Both the position numbers and the translations under genes were made by a program. From contig CAKOGP040002369.1 of the NCBI GenBank assembly GCA_933822405.4, positions 72,000 to 135,999 of the forward strand: a DNA stretch of 64,000 nt, read 5' to 3'. Positions 34,549 through 46,237 of the stretch are shown one piece after another. The notes under the pieces were generated by a model. The model searched no databases. It worked only from the letters and a program-made list of their open reading frames with translations, and had not been told where the DNA came from. The number at the start of each line of letters is the position of its first letter. The first letter of the stretch is position 1. Source of the stretch: Cylindrotheca closterium (taxonomy: Eukaryota > Bacillariophyta > Bacillariophyceae > Bacillariales > Bacillariaceae).

Positions 34549-34637
34549 ATGATACTATCTTTCTCAAGACGAATCTCGATAATTTTGTGTGGTCAACGGG
34601 GAGGTTTTAAGCTTCTGCCGAAAATTGATCACTTCCG

Positions 34638-34679
34638 ATACCATGGTACCGGCGCCGGTACCAGTACGTGTACGGTATG
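34638..34679. repeat. GTAC/GGTACC cluster upstream of the EF-hand gene
   Basis: Contains CCATGGTACCGGCGCCGGTACC, a near-perfect palindrome, then AGTACGTGTACGG. It lies about 90-130 bp before the start codon of the minus-strand gene, a position fitting a promoter element, but function is unknown. Confidence 0.6.
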
Positions 34680-35180
34680 ATATACGGAACTACTTTGTCG
34701 TACGTTCTTGTGCATCAGCATTTTGCATCACGGAAAGAAGACTATGACTACTTATGAGAAAAGTCATGAGGCCTATCGGGTCAACGTGGCATTAAATATA
34801 TCACTGACAAAGTGCCAACCACCACTTCAGGCTCAAAAATGATTGTGCAACCAGTTCCAAGTTTCATGCCGCCCAGCCAAGATGGATAACGCTTTCCACT
34901 AAATTCGCTCGATGTTTCTACGTATTTCTTACGTTGACTTTGTACCAATTTGACACAATTCCGATCACAACGAATTTGTTGTTTCATAAAAAAAGGACAG
35001 AAAATCATGATATTTCCTCTAGAAGATTTGGCACAGATATACAAAATCATTTCCTCACCTTTCTTTTGCATGTCCCAATTTCGATCCATCGCACAGTTAT
35101 TGTGAATGACGATGTTGCATCGGGCACATCGATGTCGCCAAGTTCCAACTCTTTGGAGCAACCGGCACAAGCACATGGTC

Positions 35181-35753
35181 CTAGTGGTCCTGGAACTGAT
35201 ATTGGCGGATACGGACGCCTGATTCCAAATCTGTCGATGAGTTCTTGAAGATATGTGGGTGATGTTTGGTCGTGATGTCCGATGGCAACAGCCGGAGGTC
35301 GTGATGTCCGATGGCAACAGCCGGAGGCCCTGTTGGACCGCGACCAACACCATACTCTTCCATCATTCGATCCTGTTCTGCATTTGCTTCAATTGAATAT
35401 CGAGTCGAATTCAAGACACAAGGTGAGTGGTCTATCGGTTCGAGCAAGATACCCGCTCTTGCATGAATTGTTGCCTGTTGCAATCTTGCTGGATTCGTTG
35501 CATTTGCTGTTTTCTTTTGCTTTCCTCTTCTGAGGTACTTTGGATTTTTAGCCAGCGGACGGACTCGATTTTTATATTGTCGTATGGCACGTTTTGCCTT
35601 CTGCCTCGATTCCAAGTAAGTTTTATCTGACGGATTTCCAATCTCAACAATTTCTGACGGCGATATACCTTCCTTGCGAAAGTAGAAATACAGTGGCTTT
35701 TTGCATTCTTTCTTGTGAATGCATAGGAAAACTTTTTTTCCAGAAGGTCCCAC
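35181..35753 (-). CDS. Hypothetical basic protein, doubtful
   Basis: 190 residues, Lys/Arg-rich in its first half (KKVFLCIHKKECKKPLYFYF, RQKAKRAIRQYKNRVRPL). Another frame starting with an ATG at 35815 joins it near an A-run at about 35728, so the true gene may start upstream with a frameshift or intron there. The C-terminal part is affected by the 29-bp tandem repeat, which gives a repeated LRLLPSD. No family recognised; it could be the remains of a mobile element. Confidence 0.3.
   Translation of the reverse strand: MGPSGKKVFLCIHKKECKKPLYFYFRKEGISPSEIVEIGNPSDKTYLESRQKAKRAIRQYKNRVRPLAKNPKYLRRGKQKKTANATNPARLQQATIHARAGILLEPIDHSPCVLNSTRYSIEANAEQDRMMEEYGVGRGPTGPPAVAIGHHDLRLLPSDITTKHHPHIFKNSSTDLESGVRIRQYQFQDH
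35268..35325. repeat. Two perfect tandem copies of a 29-bp unit
   Basis: Unit 35268-35296 is repeated at 35297-35325 without a mismatch. Because 29 is not a multiple of three, the duplication shifts any frame crossing it. Confidence 0.85.
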
Positions 35754-36205
35754 ATCTCATTGGTAGTACGTTCCAAGTGTGCTTCAGTCACTTCTTTGCT
35801 TGTGTTACTAGGCATTTCTAACCCATTGTTCTAGAGATACTTGAAAAGTTTCTTCCATCCAAGTGCTGTGTTCGGGAGGTCCTTTGGTCGTAGCTGGCGA
35901 AATGGTTTCACATAGTTGTTGCTATACCTTCTACCCTTGAGCTAGCATCGAAGCGCTTGGGAAAGGTTTGGCTTTGGAGGGAACTCAAAGCCTTCCGGAA
36001 CGGACCAGAACCTTTCGGTGTAAAAGTATTTTCCTTGATCAGGCTTTTGAAGCAACAATCCACCCCCTTGCTGAACTTAATTTCCATGTGGCGGAATCGG
36101 AGCTGGCTGACCACCTTGGAACTGAGGAGGCAGGCTCCTAAGCATTCCTTTGAAATGTTCGGTAAGTTGTTTATTTGTTGCGTCTTGGTGCTTTTGAATA
36201 ATGTC

Positions 36206-36800
36206 ATTAGTACCTAAGAGAACAGGGCAACTTGGTAGCTGAAACGGAGGCGTTGAACAAAAGGCTTAAAGTCCAAATCAAAACGGTAGGTGAAATGCAC
36301 ATCACAACAGCCTGGGTGTATTAACAGCTTGGGCGAGCATACGTCAAACAAGAAATGGTAGAAGATGCCATCAGTGCGTACTCGAAAGCCATGAATATTC
36401 GAAAGGAGCTTGGCAGTGATCATTCCAAGATAAAAGAGCTTGAGGTCGACCTCAAATGGTTGAAGTATGATTCAAAGCGCGACAAAAAAATAACCATTCT
36501 AATGAAGAGGGATTGGCAAGGAAAGTGGAAGGCGATTCGGAAAAGGCTGTACAACTCTTCCAAGAGGCGCTGGATATGTACAAGGAAACTTCTAGTACTG
36601 TTACTCCTACCCTGGCAAACTTGTACGAGAATATTTCGGATGTCAAGGTCGATCAGGGGTTGCTGGAAGATGCCATTGCTGCGAGTGCAGAAGCTCTCAA
36701 GATTCGTCGAAGAATACTTGGTGACGAAGATACTGACACAAAACGACGCATGGAAGTACATAGATCTTTGCTGACACGTCTTTTGAAAAATCGGAGCTAA
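36206..36800 (+). pseudogene. TPR gene, 5'-truncated and frameshifted copy
   Basis: Starts at the segment equivalent to 'ILNEQGNF' of the intact genes and ends with the complete C-terminus and stop at 36798-36800. An in-frame stop (TAA) occurs near 36320, and the frame changes near 36490-36515. From 36513 to the end it is open and very similar to the intact C-terminus (LYENISDVKVDQGLLEDAI...). The 3' flank (GTGAGTGAGCTGAT, then GGGTGGTCGAACG) also matches that of copy 1. Confidence 0.85.
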
Positions 36801-37176
36801 GCGAGTGAGTGAGCTGATTGTATGGCATCGTGTTCCCTATGCAAATAACAAGATTCTGAACTGGGTGGTCGAACGAAGGGACCGCCGGTCAACACCGAGC
36901 TTTCGCTTGGAATGCACCTACTTGCCAATACCAGGTAGATGAATATGACTGACTGACTCCACCCCTTGTGGTCGATGAGATTCTTCAATGTGCACAAGTA
37001 AGCATGGGTACCCAAATGAGGGTGCCTTGTCTTGCTTCTAAACGAAACTGAAGAAGGACCTAAATAACACTGAGCTTTTGGATGCAGCAATTCTTTATAT
37101 CTATTATTATAGATGTGTGCTGAAATGGGTAGTGGATGGGATTAGAACTTTTGAATAGCTGTAGAAGATGGAGATT

Positions 37177-37863
37177 TTAAACAAGGCATATGTCACTGTC
37201 TTCATGAGTGTTGCAAAAGGCTTGTTTGGCAGCATCGACAGCCTTGGAAGCCTTCGCCTTGAATGATACAACTCTACCGTGGTCCTTGATATCTTTGAAA
37301 AAGACATGAGCAGCATCAGATTGCAGGAGACGCCAAGCCATGTACTTTTCAATGGCCGATGCCGCATGGGCATGAACCAGTTCCACCAAACTGGAAGGAG
37401 TCATATCTGTCTCTTCCAAGTTGGATTCTTCCCAAGCCATTTCTAGCAATTCGGGAGAGATTTCCAGCTTGGTCTCTAGATCCTTTTCAGATGCCTGTTG
37501 AGCGGCGCAAAACTCATCGAACAGCTTGGCTGCTTGCCCGGGTGAGTTCGGAGCATGCATGGCAAAGGCAACAGCCTTGTCTGCAATGGAAAACTTATGA
37601 CCATCCTTATCAACGACCTTGTAGCGAGCTCCGCCACTGGCCTTGTTTTCCTTTTCAGCAATGGTTCCAATGTGAACCCGGTTCTTTTCTTCAAATTCCA
37701 CAAATGTCCCAACGGCGTAACCCTGCTGTTGGACAACCGGATCGGCATCACCGTCCTTCTTGGAAGACAATGCAAAAGCTTGGTGCAATGGCTTGGTGAC
37801 AGGTTGGAAGGATTCAACCAAGGATGATTCAAGAAGGAGACATAGCAATAGTAGCCGGTTCAT
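37177..37863 (-). CDS. Short RNase II/RNB N-terminal-domain protein, probably plastid-targeted
   Basis: 228 residues from ATG 37863. The leader has a signal peptide followed by Phe-containing sites (ESFQP and QAFALS), like bipartite plastid leaders of diatoms. The body has a small beta domain (GTFVEFEEKNRVHIGTIAEK, YKVVDKDGHKFSIADK), then a helical part with LLEMAWEES, LVELVH and EKYMAWRLLQSDAAHVFF. This order matches the N-terminal region of organellar RNase II/RNR-type exoribonucleases of plants and algae. The catalytic RNB domain is absent: the frame stops in DICLV and TPR-derived sequence follows within 400 bp. It may be a truncated gene, an inhibitor-like or accessory domain, or an exon whose continuation was lost. 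The family assignment is moderate. Confidence 0.6.
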   Translation of the reverse strand: MNRLLLLCLLLESSLVESFQPVTKPLHQAFALSSKKDGDADPVVQQQGYAVGTFVEFEEKNRVHIGTIAEKENKASGGARYKVVDKDGHKFSIADKAVAFAMHAPNSPGQAAKLFDEFCAAQQASEKDLETKLEISPELLEMAWEESNLEETDMTPSSLVELVHAHAASAIEKYMAWRLLQSDAAHVFFKDIKDHGRVVSFKAKASKAVDAAKQAFCNTHEDSDICLV

Positions 37864-38789
37864 GGCTTTGTTTTGTTTCGTTTCGTTTCGTTTCGTTCGA
37901 AAGGAAGTTTATTCTTTGGATACCAAAATGATTTGTGGAAAGAAGAAGCTTCTTTTGGATACGGAAAAGTGATGTCAATTCTGGATGTCAATAAGATCCA
38001 GAGTAGGCGCAGGGTTCTCATTTCAATGACCGTTAAGTTGGCCGGCTCAGAAACAGTTGGATTTCACAGCTGATATTCCCAACGTAGACCGCAGGGGCAC
38101 TGTTCGATCACTTTGACTACATTGTGTTACAGACGGACAAAGGCCGAACGGCCTTCGACCGTCAAAAGTTGTTGTCGATGCGCCGAGGCAATGATGCCCA
38201 GTTTATCGACTGAGATTGAATTCACCCACTTGTGTCGTGGTAATTCAATTTTTCTCTCCCAAACCTCACCCGCCCTGTTGGGCACCGCCTCCATTTTACC
38301 ATATCGGCGGTGCCTGGTAGGAAAGCAGATCTCAGTAATACCGCACACGGGATTTCTGAGATTGGTCGAACGAATCGAGTCTATTACTCGATCAGTTCGA
38401 CCCGCTTCACACCACAACCCACCAGCTACACACCAAGACAAAATACTACGAACACACACGGAGGACGGCAGTAGGCTATCTCAGATAGTCTTTTGTTGGT
38501 CGTGTGGCGGGAGAAAACATGATGACATCTTCTATATATTACAATTTCGAAGCATCATCATTGAACGCTGGGGTCTTGACAAACAAACTAGCAATACCCG
38601 AGTGATGCCCTCCGAGGCCTTGGATCGATCGTCTGACTCATCATCTTGTCGTCATCTCAAACTAGTGAAGCATATTTTAGAAAAGAAACCAAGAAACACA
38701 AAACTCATCGATCAGCCATATCTGAATCATCATAATCATCATGATCAAAGCAGCCTAGAGCCGCGTCTTCTACTCTAGAACCGCAAGCA
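37864..38789. other. Intergenic
   Basis: A CGTTT repeat (GTTTCGTTTCGTTTCG) lies just upstream of the plastid-type gene. Frames on both strands at 38113-38778 overlap fully and neither shows a domain. Nothing else recognised. Confidence 0.45.
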
Positions 38790-40012
38790 ATGGAGGACAA
38801 TGAAGAACGAGATTCGTTTCACAAGGTCATGAATAAGTCCTGTGTCTATTTTTTAAGGAGCAATTGATGAAATATTCCGAGATGTATCTTGATCGACGGA
38901 ATTTTCAAGAGGCAAGTGAGATTTTGGAGATACTGTTGGAGATACAATCAAACGATTCAGACAAAGATGACGCTACTGTGGTCCACACAATCAATTACAT
39001 TGCAAAAACTCTATGGGAGGAGCAACTTTTTCATGAAGCCTTGGAGAATCTCGACAGAGCACTCGCAATATGTGTGAAAAAATTGGGAACACATCTTGAG
39101 ACAGCGGATACTTATTTGCATATTGGCAATGTCCTCAAATCACAATAGAACAAAAAAAAAGCCGAAGAACTGTACCAGAAAGCTCTTGACATCAAGCTCA
39201 AAATTCTTCCAAATGATGATTCTGAGGTAACGGATTTGTACCACAAGCTGGCGTCCGCATTGAAAAAACAAGGCAAGCTTTCAGAAGCAATTAAGACACA
39301 CAAATTCCAACTTGCAACACTACTACGAATACACGGCGGGGAGGACCACCCTAATGTTGTTCATGCATACAATGGTATTGCAACTCTCCTGGGACTTCAA
39401 AATAGGTTGGATGATGGTCTTCAGATGCTTGGTAGAGGCATCAAGATTTGCAGTTGACTGGAAGCTTTGGGAGGCTTCGACAGAAAGCTCTAGGGAGAAA
39501 TGCTCCACAATCAAGCACGCATGCTGAGCGCCCAGGGCAAATTTGAAGCTTCCAAGGATTCGTTTTTAGCAAAGTACTAATGCTACAGATGGAAACGCTA
39601 CATGAAATGCACCCCACAACAGCAGATGTGTATGAAGGTTTGGCAGGAATTTACGCCAAACAAGACATGATAGACAATGCTATCATGGCGTAAGGGAAAG
39701 CCATCAAAATTTATCGATATGTGTTTGGCGATGATAATTGTCACGCAAACAAGCTTGAGCTTGACCTTGGCTTGTTGGTTCACAATAAACATGCGAGAAC
39801 ACTGAACAAACTGGGAGTGACAATGAAAGCGGAAGGTGATTTGGAAAAGGCGGCACAACTCTTCCAAGATGTGCTGGATATTTACAAGCACAATTGTAGT
39901 TTTATAGAAGTAGCCATTTATGAAAATCTCTTGGCTGTCAAAGTTGATCAGGGATTGCTGGAAGACGTTGTTGCTGCGAGTGCACAAGCCCTCAAGATTC
40001 GTCGCAGAACAA
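38790..40012 (+). pseudogene. TPR gene, full-span but multiply broken copy
   Basis: Retains the ATG region at 38790 and TPR units along the whole family length. The early frame hits a TGA at about 38867, another frame stops at 39146-39148, and later blocks (39236-39457, 39721-40012) lie in different frames. Recognisable pieces are ALAICVKKLGTHLETADTYL, KLSEAIKTHKFQLATLL and KVDQGLLEDVVAAS. The family ending after RRRT is lost and replaced by unrelated sequence, possibly part of a retroelement. Confidence 0.85.
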
Positions 40013-40418
40013 CAGACTGGTGCCTTTTGCGCAGGAGTGTGTACCTGAATCTGATTTCAGCACACTACACTGTTGTTGGAGTATATTCCATACTGCCATC
40101 AAACCACAACCTTTTACAAGGCAATCATTGGATTCTTGACTTGTGTACGAAGAGAAACCCGTTTGACGACTACAGGTCAAGGTTTCTATGGCTGCAACTG
40201 AAATAACAAGTTTAGCAGAACAGTCATCCATGGATGGTGTTTTGCTCCCAGGAGTGGACCCAGAAGATCTGTGGATACTACCAAAAACGGTACAAGAACA
40301 AGACCATCATGACAACTGAGAACAACTATATTCTCAGAAGAAGAGCTTCAAGAAGTGAAAGACGACTACATGTAGCAATTTGGAAAGTATGTCGCTCAAA
40401 GAGACAATGAGGAGTAAC
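40013..40418. other. Spacer before the copia element
   Basis: A short plus-strand frame around 40185-40320 reads as an acidic 'GVDPEDLW' linker, reminiscent of retroelement polyproteins, but is too short to assign. Confidence 0.3.
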
Positions 40419-40923
40419 TGTTAGAATAATGCAAAATGTGCTCTATCGTGAGTGCCTTAGCGCTCAGAACAAACTCTCTGCAATCTAAATTTGTAATCGA
40501 CTGTACAACACTTTCACGACAATAGTTCTCCTGTGTTAGGTATACTTTGAGTGAAATTGTTCCTATTTGATTAATGTTTGGCTTGAATTGATGATTCAAT
40601 CACAAAAGTGAGTTCAACAATTTTCCCTTGGAAAATCCCTTGTTTACAGAACTCGATTTGACTTCTACGACAATTCTGTGTTGAATGCAGTACTTTGGGA
40701 TATCTTGCATTATTCCCTACTGCATTGTACACAACATCAATATTCCACTTGTACAGGATCTTTTCCTGTTTGTGTGGATACAGATTGTCCGACAGACTTG
40801 CGTCCTGCAGACTTTCATCAAATCCCGACATCACGATCAAAGTCCGATCGCACGTGTCGAAAACTTTGTACTTGAATAGTTTCTTTTGGAACGTAAAAAC
40901 TCATATTTTGTCATATCCCAACA
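40419..40923 (-). repeat. Candidate 3' LTR of the copia element
   Basis: Bounded by TGTT and AACA on the plus strand. The outer right edge lies next to a GGCAGGAGTG-like polypurine tract on the minus strand, downstream of the RNase H stop. About 505 bp. There is no second copy in the window to confirm its limits, so the edges are inferred from the terminal motifs only. Confidence 0.4.
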
Positions 40924-41029
40924 CACTCCTGCCATTGTGACAATCACCATTGGCAGCAATGGGACATGCTCTCATTCACTGTTTATTTTCTTTTGTTTTG
41001 TATTTTGAACATATACATACTTGTCTGAC

Positions 41030-42862
41030 CTAGTCCTGTGGACCAAGAATCAGATCCCTGAACTTGCAAAACTTCTCACTTTGCAATGGCTGCGTCATAA
41101 AATTCCAAATCATATTGTCAGTTGGACAGTATTTGATCTTAACATTTCCTTTCTCAATTTGATCTGTGATAAAGAAATAACGAATATTGATAGCTCTGCT
41201 TCTTTTGCCCGCGCTCTTGCGACCATTCTCTTCCAGTAGAATTGCGCTTTTGTTATCCTGATACAAGCTATTCTTCTCAATCAGATACCCTTGCCACTCC
41301 ATGAACAACTTAGTCCATAATATCATAGTGACAACATTGTCAACAGCAATCAGTTCCGCTTCCGTACTGCTTCTGCTGTTTAGTTTTTGTTTCTTCGACA
41401 TCACTTGAGCTGCACCTCCTCCAAAAGACAGAGTGCCGCCAGTATGATGGCTCTTGAAATCCGGATGCACCGCAAAAGATGCGTGGATCATCCAGTTCAT
41501 GACTTGTAGTGATTCTGCGGAAAGTGTCAGGTGATACAACAATGTACAAAACAAATATTGCATCATGCGAACACACTTCTTCCAATCAGACTCTGTAGGT
41601 TCTTGAACTCTCGAGGCAAGAATAGTAATCGTTGGATGGATATCCAAACGAGCTCTCTTAGAGACATAAAGTCCCCTTGCAACAGTAGTATGAAAGATTT
41701 GACGGTACTCAGCATTGAGTAACTTTCCTTTCCCAGCCTCCAGTAAATCGTTACCAGCTGGTGTTTCCTGCTTTGAATCCTTGTTGAACTTGATAGGAAA
41801 ATCTTCCAACATGTTCTTGACATAGTTGTCCATGCGGATCTTGAGTTTTCCTTTCACCGAGAAATCCAAAGTCATTCCAAGATATCTGTGTATCTTTCCT
41901 CTGACAATTGTACATGCCTTGATTGAACCATATCTCATGTTCAACCACTTAGCAAATTCGTCATTTACTTTTGGATCCATGTGACTCGACATAAGATCGT
42001 CAACATGAGATCTGATAGTTTGCTGTTTTTCATCAACAACTTTGTTAGCAACACACGGGTCATAGGGATTGAAAACAAATCCCTTTGCCTCCAAATCACT
42101 TTGAAACTGATTATAGAATAGGAGGCGTAGTACCCGCACATAGATTACTTGCTTTCTGTTCTCTAAAACAACGTATTTGCGATACTCTGGGGCCATGTCA
42201 ATCAATATCTGGACCATCATGCAAGTGATTTTCATGTAGATACGATCTTCTCCTTCCTTAGCTTCAGGCATATAAGTTTGAATGAAAGCATTAGGCACGT
42301 CCATCGTCATTATATCTCTACCTTTGTTTGCATCAATAACACAGGTAGTGGTTATTGCTTCTTGCAAAGCAGTTGGACTTGCAGTGTCCTCTCGCAATAA
42401 CCATTCATGTGTTCCATCGCCTTGGTATACTAAGCGACCTTTAACTGTCTTTTTGAATTGCTTTTCTGCGAGTAACATCATTGCTGATTGGGCCTTCTTT
42501 CGCTCAGACACGGTCATGCCTTTCACAAATTTGGGAGTAAAACAATCTCTCAGGAGCATTTGTCTCAATTCCTTATCCACAGCATCTTTTCCATCCTCAC
42601 CAAACTTCTTCAGTCCTTGATTGATGTAATACTGTTGAATGAAGTTCAGACCTTTGTCAGTATCAAACTTTGCCTTGATCTGCATCATACAACAAGCGAT
42701 CAGAATAGCGTCGTGCTCTTCATAATCAGCTTTCATCTCATTCCCAATCTGTTGGAAACATAGATTGTGCTGTGCTTCAAGGATAGCTTTCCTGTTTTTA
42801 GTACTGCGACTTCCCTCTTTGGTACAAATACCAGACTTCAATTTGTCCTTCAACGGTTTCAT
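41030..42862 (-). pseudogene. Copia reverse transcriptase and RNase H
   Basis: 610-residue open frame. RT landmarks are MDVPNAFIQT and HVDDLMSSH (the catalytic Asp pair). RNase H landmarks are SSTEAELIAVD, QDNKSAILLEENGRKS and the C-terminal NMIWNFMTQPLQ. Between VLRLL and FYNQF about nine residues of the usual LYG block are missing, which would damage the RT palm. The frame is open, but lacks its own proper start because it is the pol end of a polyprotein. The frame is broken upstream (42863-42895). Confidence 0.85.
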
Positions 42863-42895
42863 TTCCCTCTCTCGATGCTTGTGTCTTGTCGCAAC

Positions 42896-43860
42896 TCAAT
42901 TCTTGTTCTTATTGGCAGAACTGCCACTCCTGCTTGAAGGCCATTCTCTTGGTTTCTTTGGAACCTGAGAAAGGTCCAGCCCTGACATTGCAGCTTGCGC
43001 ATACGTTTGCCCAGATCGAGTGACCTTTGCTACTTGAGGCTCTTCAGGCTCAAATACAATCTCTTCTTCTGGCGGTTCTTGTAGATCCTCCAGATTGGTA
43101 ATGAGGCTCCCAATATCATCGGTTCCTCTATCGACATTTTCTTGATGGTGATCCAAATCGGCCACAATAGGTTCTTCCTCTTCATTGCCTTCATCACCCG
43201 AATCGTCGTCATCTGATTCATAGTCATCATCCCCTTGGAATCTGACAGTGAGTTTTGGCATATCATCGGCATCATTGTCTGCATCTGCCAAGAGCTCATT
43301 TTTTTGGGAGTCAATGCTATCATCGAATAGGTTGAAATCATGTTCATCTTCATCTTCAGGTTCATAGTCCTGATCAAAGGCTTCCTCTAAGTTACCTTGT
43401 TCCGTGTCATCCACTCCTGCGATTTGATCGCCATCTCAAAGAACTTCATGGAAGTAACACCTTCGGTAGCAGCCCAAGCTTCAACACGCTGGATTACTGG
43501 ATCGGTAACGGGTAGTACGACAACCTTGGGTCAAGAAATCATCTTCTTAGTATTGAGGTTGAGCACCCGGTGCCCAGTACATTGTCCCTTCATAGGTTCA
43601 ATGTAGATCGCTTTGATACTTTGCGGTTCCATCAAATTGTTGGAATCCGTCCCAATTGCATGAACATACTGCCCAAGCTCAGCAACCATGTCACTCTTGT
43701 AGTTGATATTGACATTATCAATGAGTTGCTGCGGACTGAAATGTGAGGAAATACTGTCTTTCTGGGGAAAGACATTCAATAGCTCGGCGGCTCGACGTCC
43801 AAGACATTCAGTGATCACCTTTGGGACCACTTTGTAGGGTAATCGTGCAAGAGCTACTCT
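42896..43860 (-). pseudogene. Copia integrase C-terminus and acidic linker
   Basis: 43531-43860 holds the integrase C-terminal block (TLKERVRVALARLPYK, LLNVFPQKDSISSHFSPQQL). 42896-43414 is an acidic Asp/Glu linker leading to the RT. A frame break separates the two. No start is expected in these polyprotein parts. Confidence 0.75.
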
Positions 43861-44225
43861 AACTCTTTCTTTCAGCGTTCAATTGTTTCGCTCAGCTGTT
43901 GGCTCGGGGTCTCCAGCTGCAGTCGGGTCAATAGTAACACCCATATCATCTAGCATATTATCCGTCAGGACTGGCCTTTTCTTGGATAATTACATAAGAT
44001 CCTATTACTATTTTTGAAGATTGCTTCTTCAGTGATAGGACAGTCCTTGATGAGACCAGAAAGGATTGCATACTTCAGACTTTTGGTGCTTGGAGTATTG
44101 AGTATGTGCATTGCACTTCTTGCTTCCATCGCAGCCTTGACTTGTCTTGGAGTGAATCCTTCCTTGTTCTTTCAAACCGTTGCCATCTTTGCAGTCATCC
44201 CGAGTCCAGCATAGCCATTCTGGTT
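43861..44225 (-). pseudogene. Copia gag-pre-integrase part, with integrase core deleted
   Basis: Reads as NKEGFTPRQVKAAMEARSA, then KYAILSGLIKDCPITEEAIF, with in-frame stops. It then passes within about 15 codons to TAAGDPEPTAERNN, which normally lies after the Asp/Asp-containing core. The core (roughly 120-150 residues) is thus deleted. Confidence 0.7.
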
Positions 44226-44279
44226 GTTTGAAGAAAGTTCGAAATGGGGTTGTTTATTTACGCTGCTTAACTGGCAACG

Positions 44280-45365
44280 TTACATTGCACTTGTCTCTTT
44301 GGCACCTGATTTGACATCTGCTCCAAGTTGCTCCAACACATATACACCCTTACGATTCACAAATTGCATCTGTCTGTCTTCATCGCAATGAACAACAAAG
44401 GCATTGTCAAAATAAATATCCATGGTAATGTGGTATCCTGCAGCAATCATCTCACGCATAGCAAGTACATTGGCAATTCCGTCTTCATCATAATAGACTG
44501 GAGGCGGAAATCGTCCTAGAAACCCTTCTTCATCGAGAACTCTGCTGCCCACGTTAGTGTGCATATCGAGTTCTTTCTCAGCTTGGCGTAGTTCATGCAT
44601 GAGTTCACCATGACAAATGGTGGTGTTTGTGCAACCACTGTCCATGATGATGTGATCAAGCAAACCAAACGGATCTCTTTTGTTTCTGCGGCTTTGAATA
44701 AACTGCATACCTTGATCTGCTTCAGTAGCAAGATCTGGCAAATCTTCACTTTCACTAGCATAGTGCCAGTCAGATTGAAGTTCGACGTTAGTCGTTCCAG
44801 TAGGACATGGAATAAGATAGACATTGTTGCCATTCTCATCCCTTCCCTTGATAGCATCGTGAAAGACATTTGACGTATCAAAATAGCCAGTCTTCACGAC
44901 CTGCGGAGTTTGAGCTTGAGTTGCATCAAATCCTTGGTGCACTTGAGCACCACTGAAGCCTTGTTGGCTGAGTTGTATTCCACTGAACGCAATTTCACCG
45001 TTAGCATTCATAGAGTAAGGGACAGTAACAGTGCCGCCACCTTGAGTTGGAATCTGCATGAGCTGCATTCCCGAGAGAACTTGCATCATTTGATTACCTG
45101 TAGGAACTTGCATCATTTGATTTCCTGTAGTACCAGCAAGTTGCAAAGGTGTGTTAACACTTCCCGCAACACTCGATGTTTCCACCAGTGATAACACTTG
45201 TTGCTGGAGAAGTTCCAGGAACTGTAGCTGGGACAGCTGCTCCAATCTGATTAAGATTGAGCTTCTTCCCATAATCAACATAGTGTTTTGGATGCTTCTA
45301 TTGAATCTCTGGTAGCAGTCTGTCTGGGCATTTTGGAGACATATGGTCCTCTTTGCCACATACAT
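44280..45365 (-). pseudogene. Copia gag C-terminus and aspartic protease
   Basis: 361-residue frame. The protease active site appears as HIIMDSGCTNTT, followed by the usual VYYDEDGIANVLAM and FVNRKGVYVL parts. The first part is Gln/Gly/Met-rich low complexity with repeated QMMQVPTGN units. It overlaps the zinc-knuckle frame by 68 bp in another phase. Confidence 0.8.
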
Positions 45366-45561
45366 AACATGCTGCCTTTTTCTTATCGTCCTTTGGTTTA
45401 CCTTTACCTTTACATTTATTTGGCTGGTCTTTTCCTTGGTAAAGGTTCACTCCCGGATTCTTGATCACATCCATGTGAATCTTCAACATATCTTGTGCTT
45501 TCCTAACCGTCTTTGGATAATAATCCACTTCCCTGCAGTAGTTCGTCTGAAGATCCAGCAT
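45298..45561 (-). pseudogene. Copia gag zinc knuckle
   Basis: A Lys-rich stretch, then CYVCGKEDHMSPKC, the C-x2-C-x4-H-x4-C nucleocapsid knuckle, followed by a short tail. The frame is disconnected from the protease frame by a shift. Confidence 0.8.
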
Positions 45562-45705
45562 CAGAGGAGCTGTTCTTGTTCAATCACAGTTACACAGGAA
45601 TCCTGTTGCAAGAACGACTTCCAAGATATCATCCTTGAATTTGTCTTTAGCAGTAGTATCGGTGCTAGCAATAGCAGTATACGCTTTCGTCTTGACTGCA
45701 AAATT

Positions 45706-46233
45706 TCAGAACCAGGCAACGCCATATAGATCTTGCAGGACTTCAGCCTGTCTCAAGAATTGTTCCTTGAAATGCATCAAGTTTTCGGTTGTTCCTTGCT
45801 TCATAGCAAAGAACTTTTGATTGGCTTCCCAGAAATCCAAGAAGTCATACTCAGCAACGGCACTCTTCTTCATGAATCGTTCAATACGTTTCAAAAGTTT
45901 GATTGGGTCTTCAAGAGTAGTAGTGAAATCGACTTCACCTCAAAGCTTGACATCCATCGCCTTTGTCACAAACTTAAGCATGATGTTTGACTTCACAGTT
46001 CGCTTATTCGTTTCGAAGTAGGCTGATCTTCGCATGTTCTCGTCGAGCTTTGCAGAGTAGAGAATCTTGTTTTGAGCCATCTCTGTTTCTCTTGCAACAG
46101 CTTCAGTTTGAGTTGGAGCATTCAATGTTGGAGCGATCGCATTGAAGTCGATCAACTTTCCATCTCGAATCGATTTCACCATGTCTTCGGAGCATTTCAT
46201 TCCAGAAGATAGCTCGCATATCAAGATTTTCAA
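45706..46233 (-). pseudogene. Copia gag N-terminal pieces
   Basis: Two frames (45940-46233 and 45706-45894) together give an UBN2/gag-like helical region (MKCSEDMVKSIRDGK, TNKRTVKSNIMLKFVTKAMDVKL, FWEANQKFFAMKQGTTENLMHFKEQFLRQAEVL). A stop near 45940 separates them. The upstream end of gag and the 5' LTR are missing. Confidence 0.7.
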
Positions 46234-46237
46234 AAAA

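Larger units (their letters stand above)
34680..36205. other. Region with overlapping weak minus-strand frames
   Basis: Between 34781 and 35815 several long minus-strand frames overlap in different phases. The best (35181-35753) is listed as a low-confidence gene. A second frame, 34781-35353, holds a CARC...HNNC motif and may be a decayed transposon or gene. 35820-36205 shows nothing recognisable. At about 36206 sequence matching the TPR family begins abruptly. Confidence 0.4.
40419..46233 (-). mobile_element. Degenerate Ty1/copia retrotransposon, minus strand
   Basis: From right to left (its 5' to 3') the pieces are gag, a CCHC zinc knuckle, protease, gag-pre-integrase, a trace of integrase C-terminus, an acidic linker, reverse transcriptase and RNase H. 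The order is that of Ty1/copia. The coding region is broken by several stops and shifts. The integrase catalytic core is missing, and the RT lacks its 'LYG' block. A candidate 3' LTR (40419-40923, TGTTAG...CCAACA) follows a purine-rich tract. No matching 5' LTR was found at the right end, where homology stops at about 46233. It is therefore an inactive, 5'-truncated copy. Confidence 0.8.

Noticed and set aside
38113..38778. Plus-strand frame of 221 codons
   Set aside because: Overlaps an opposite-strand frame and is of atypical composition; no domain.
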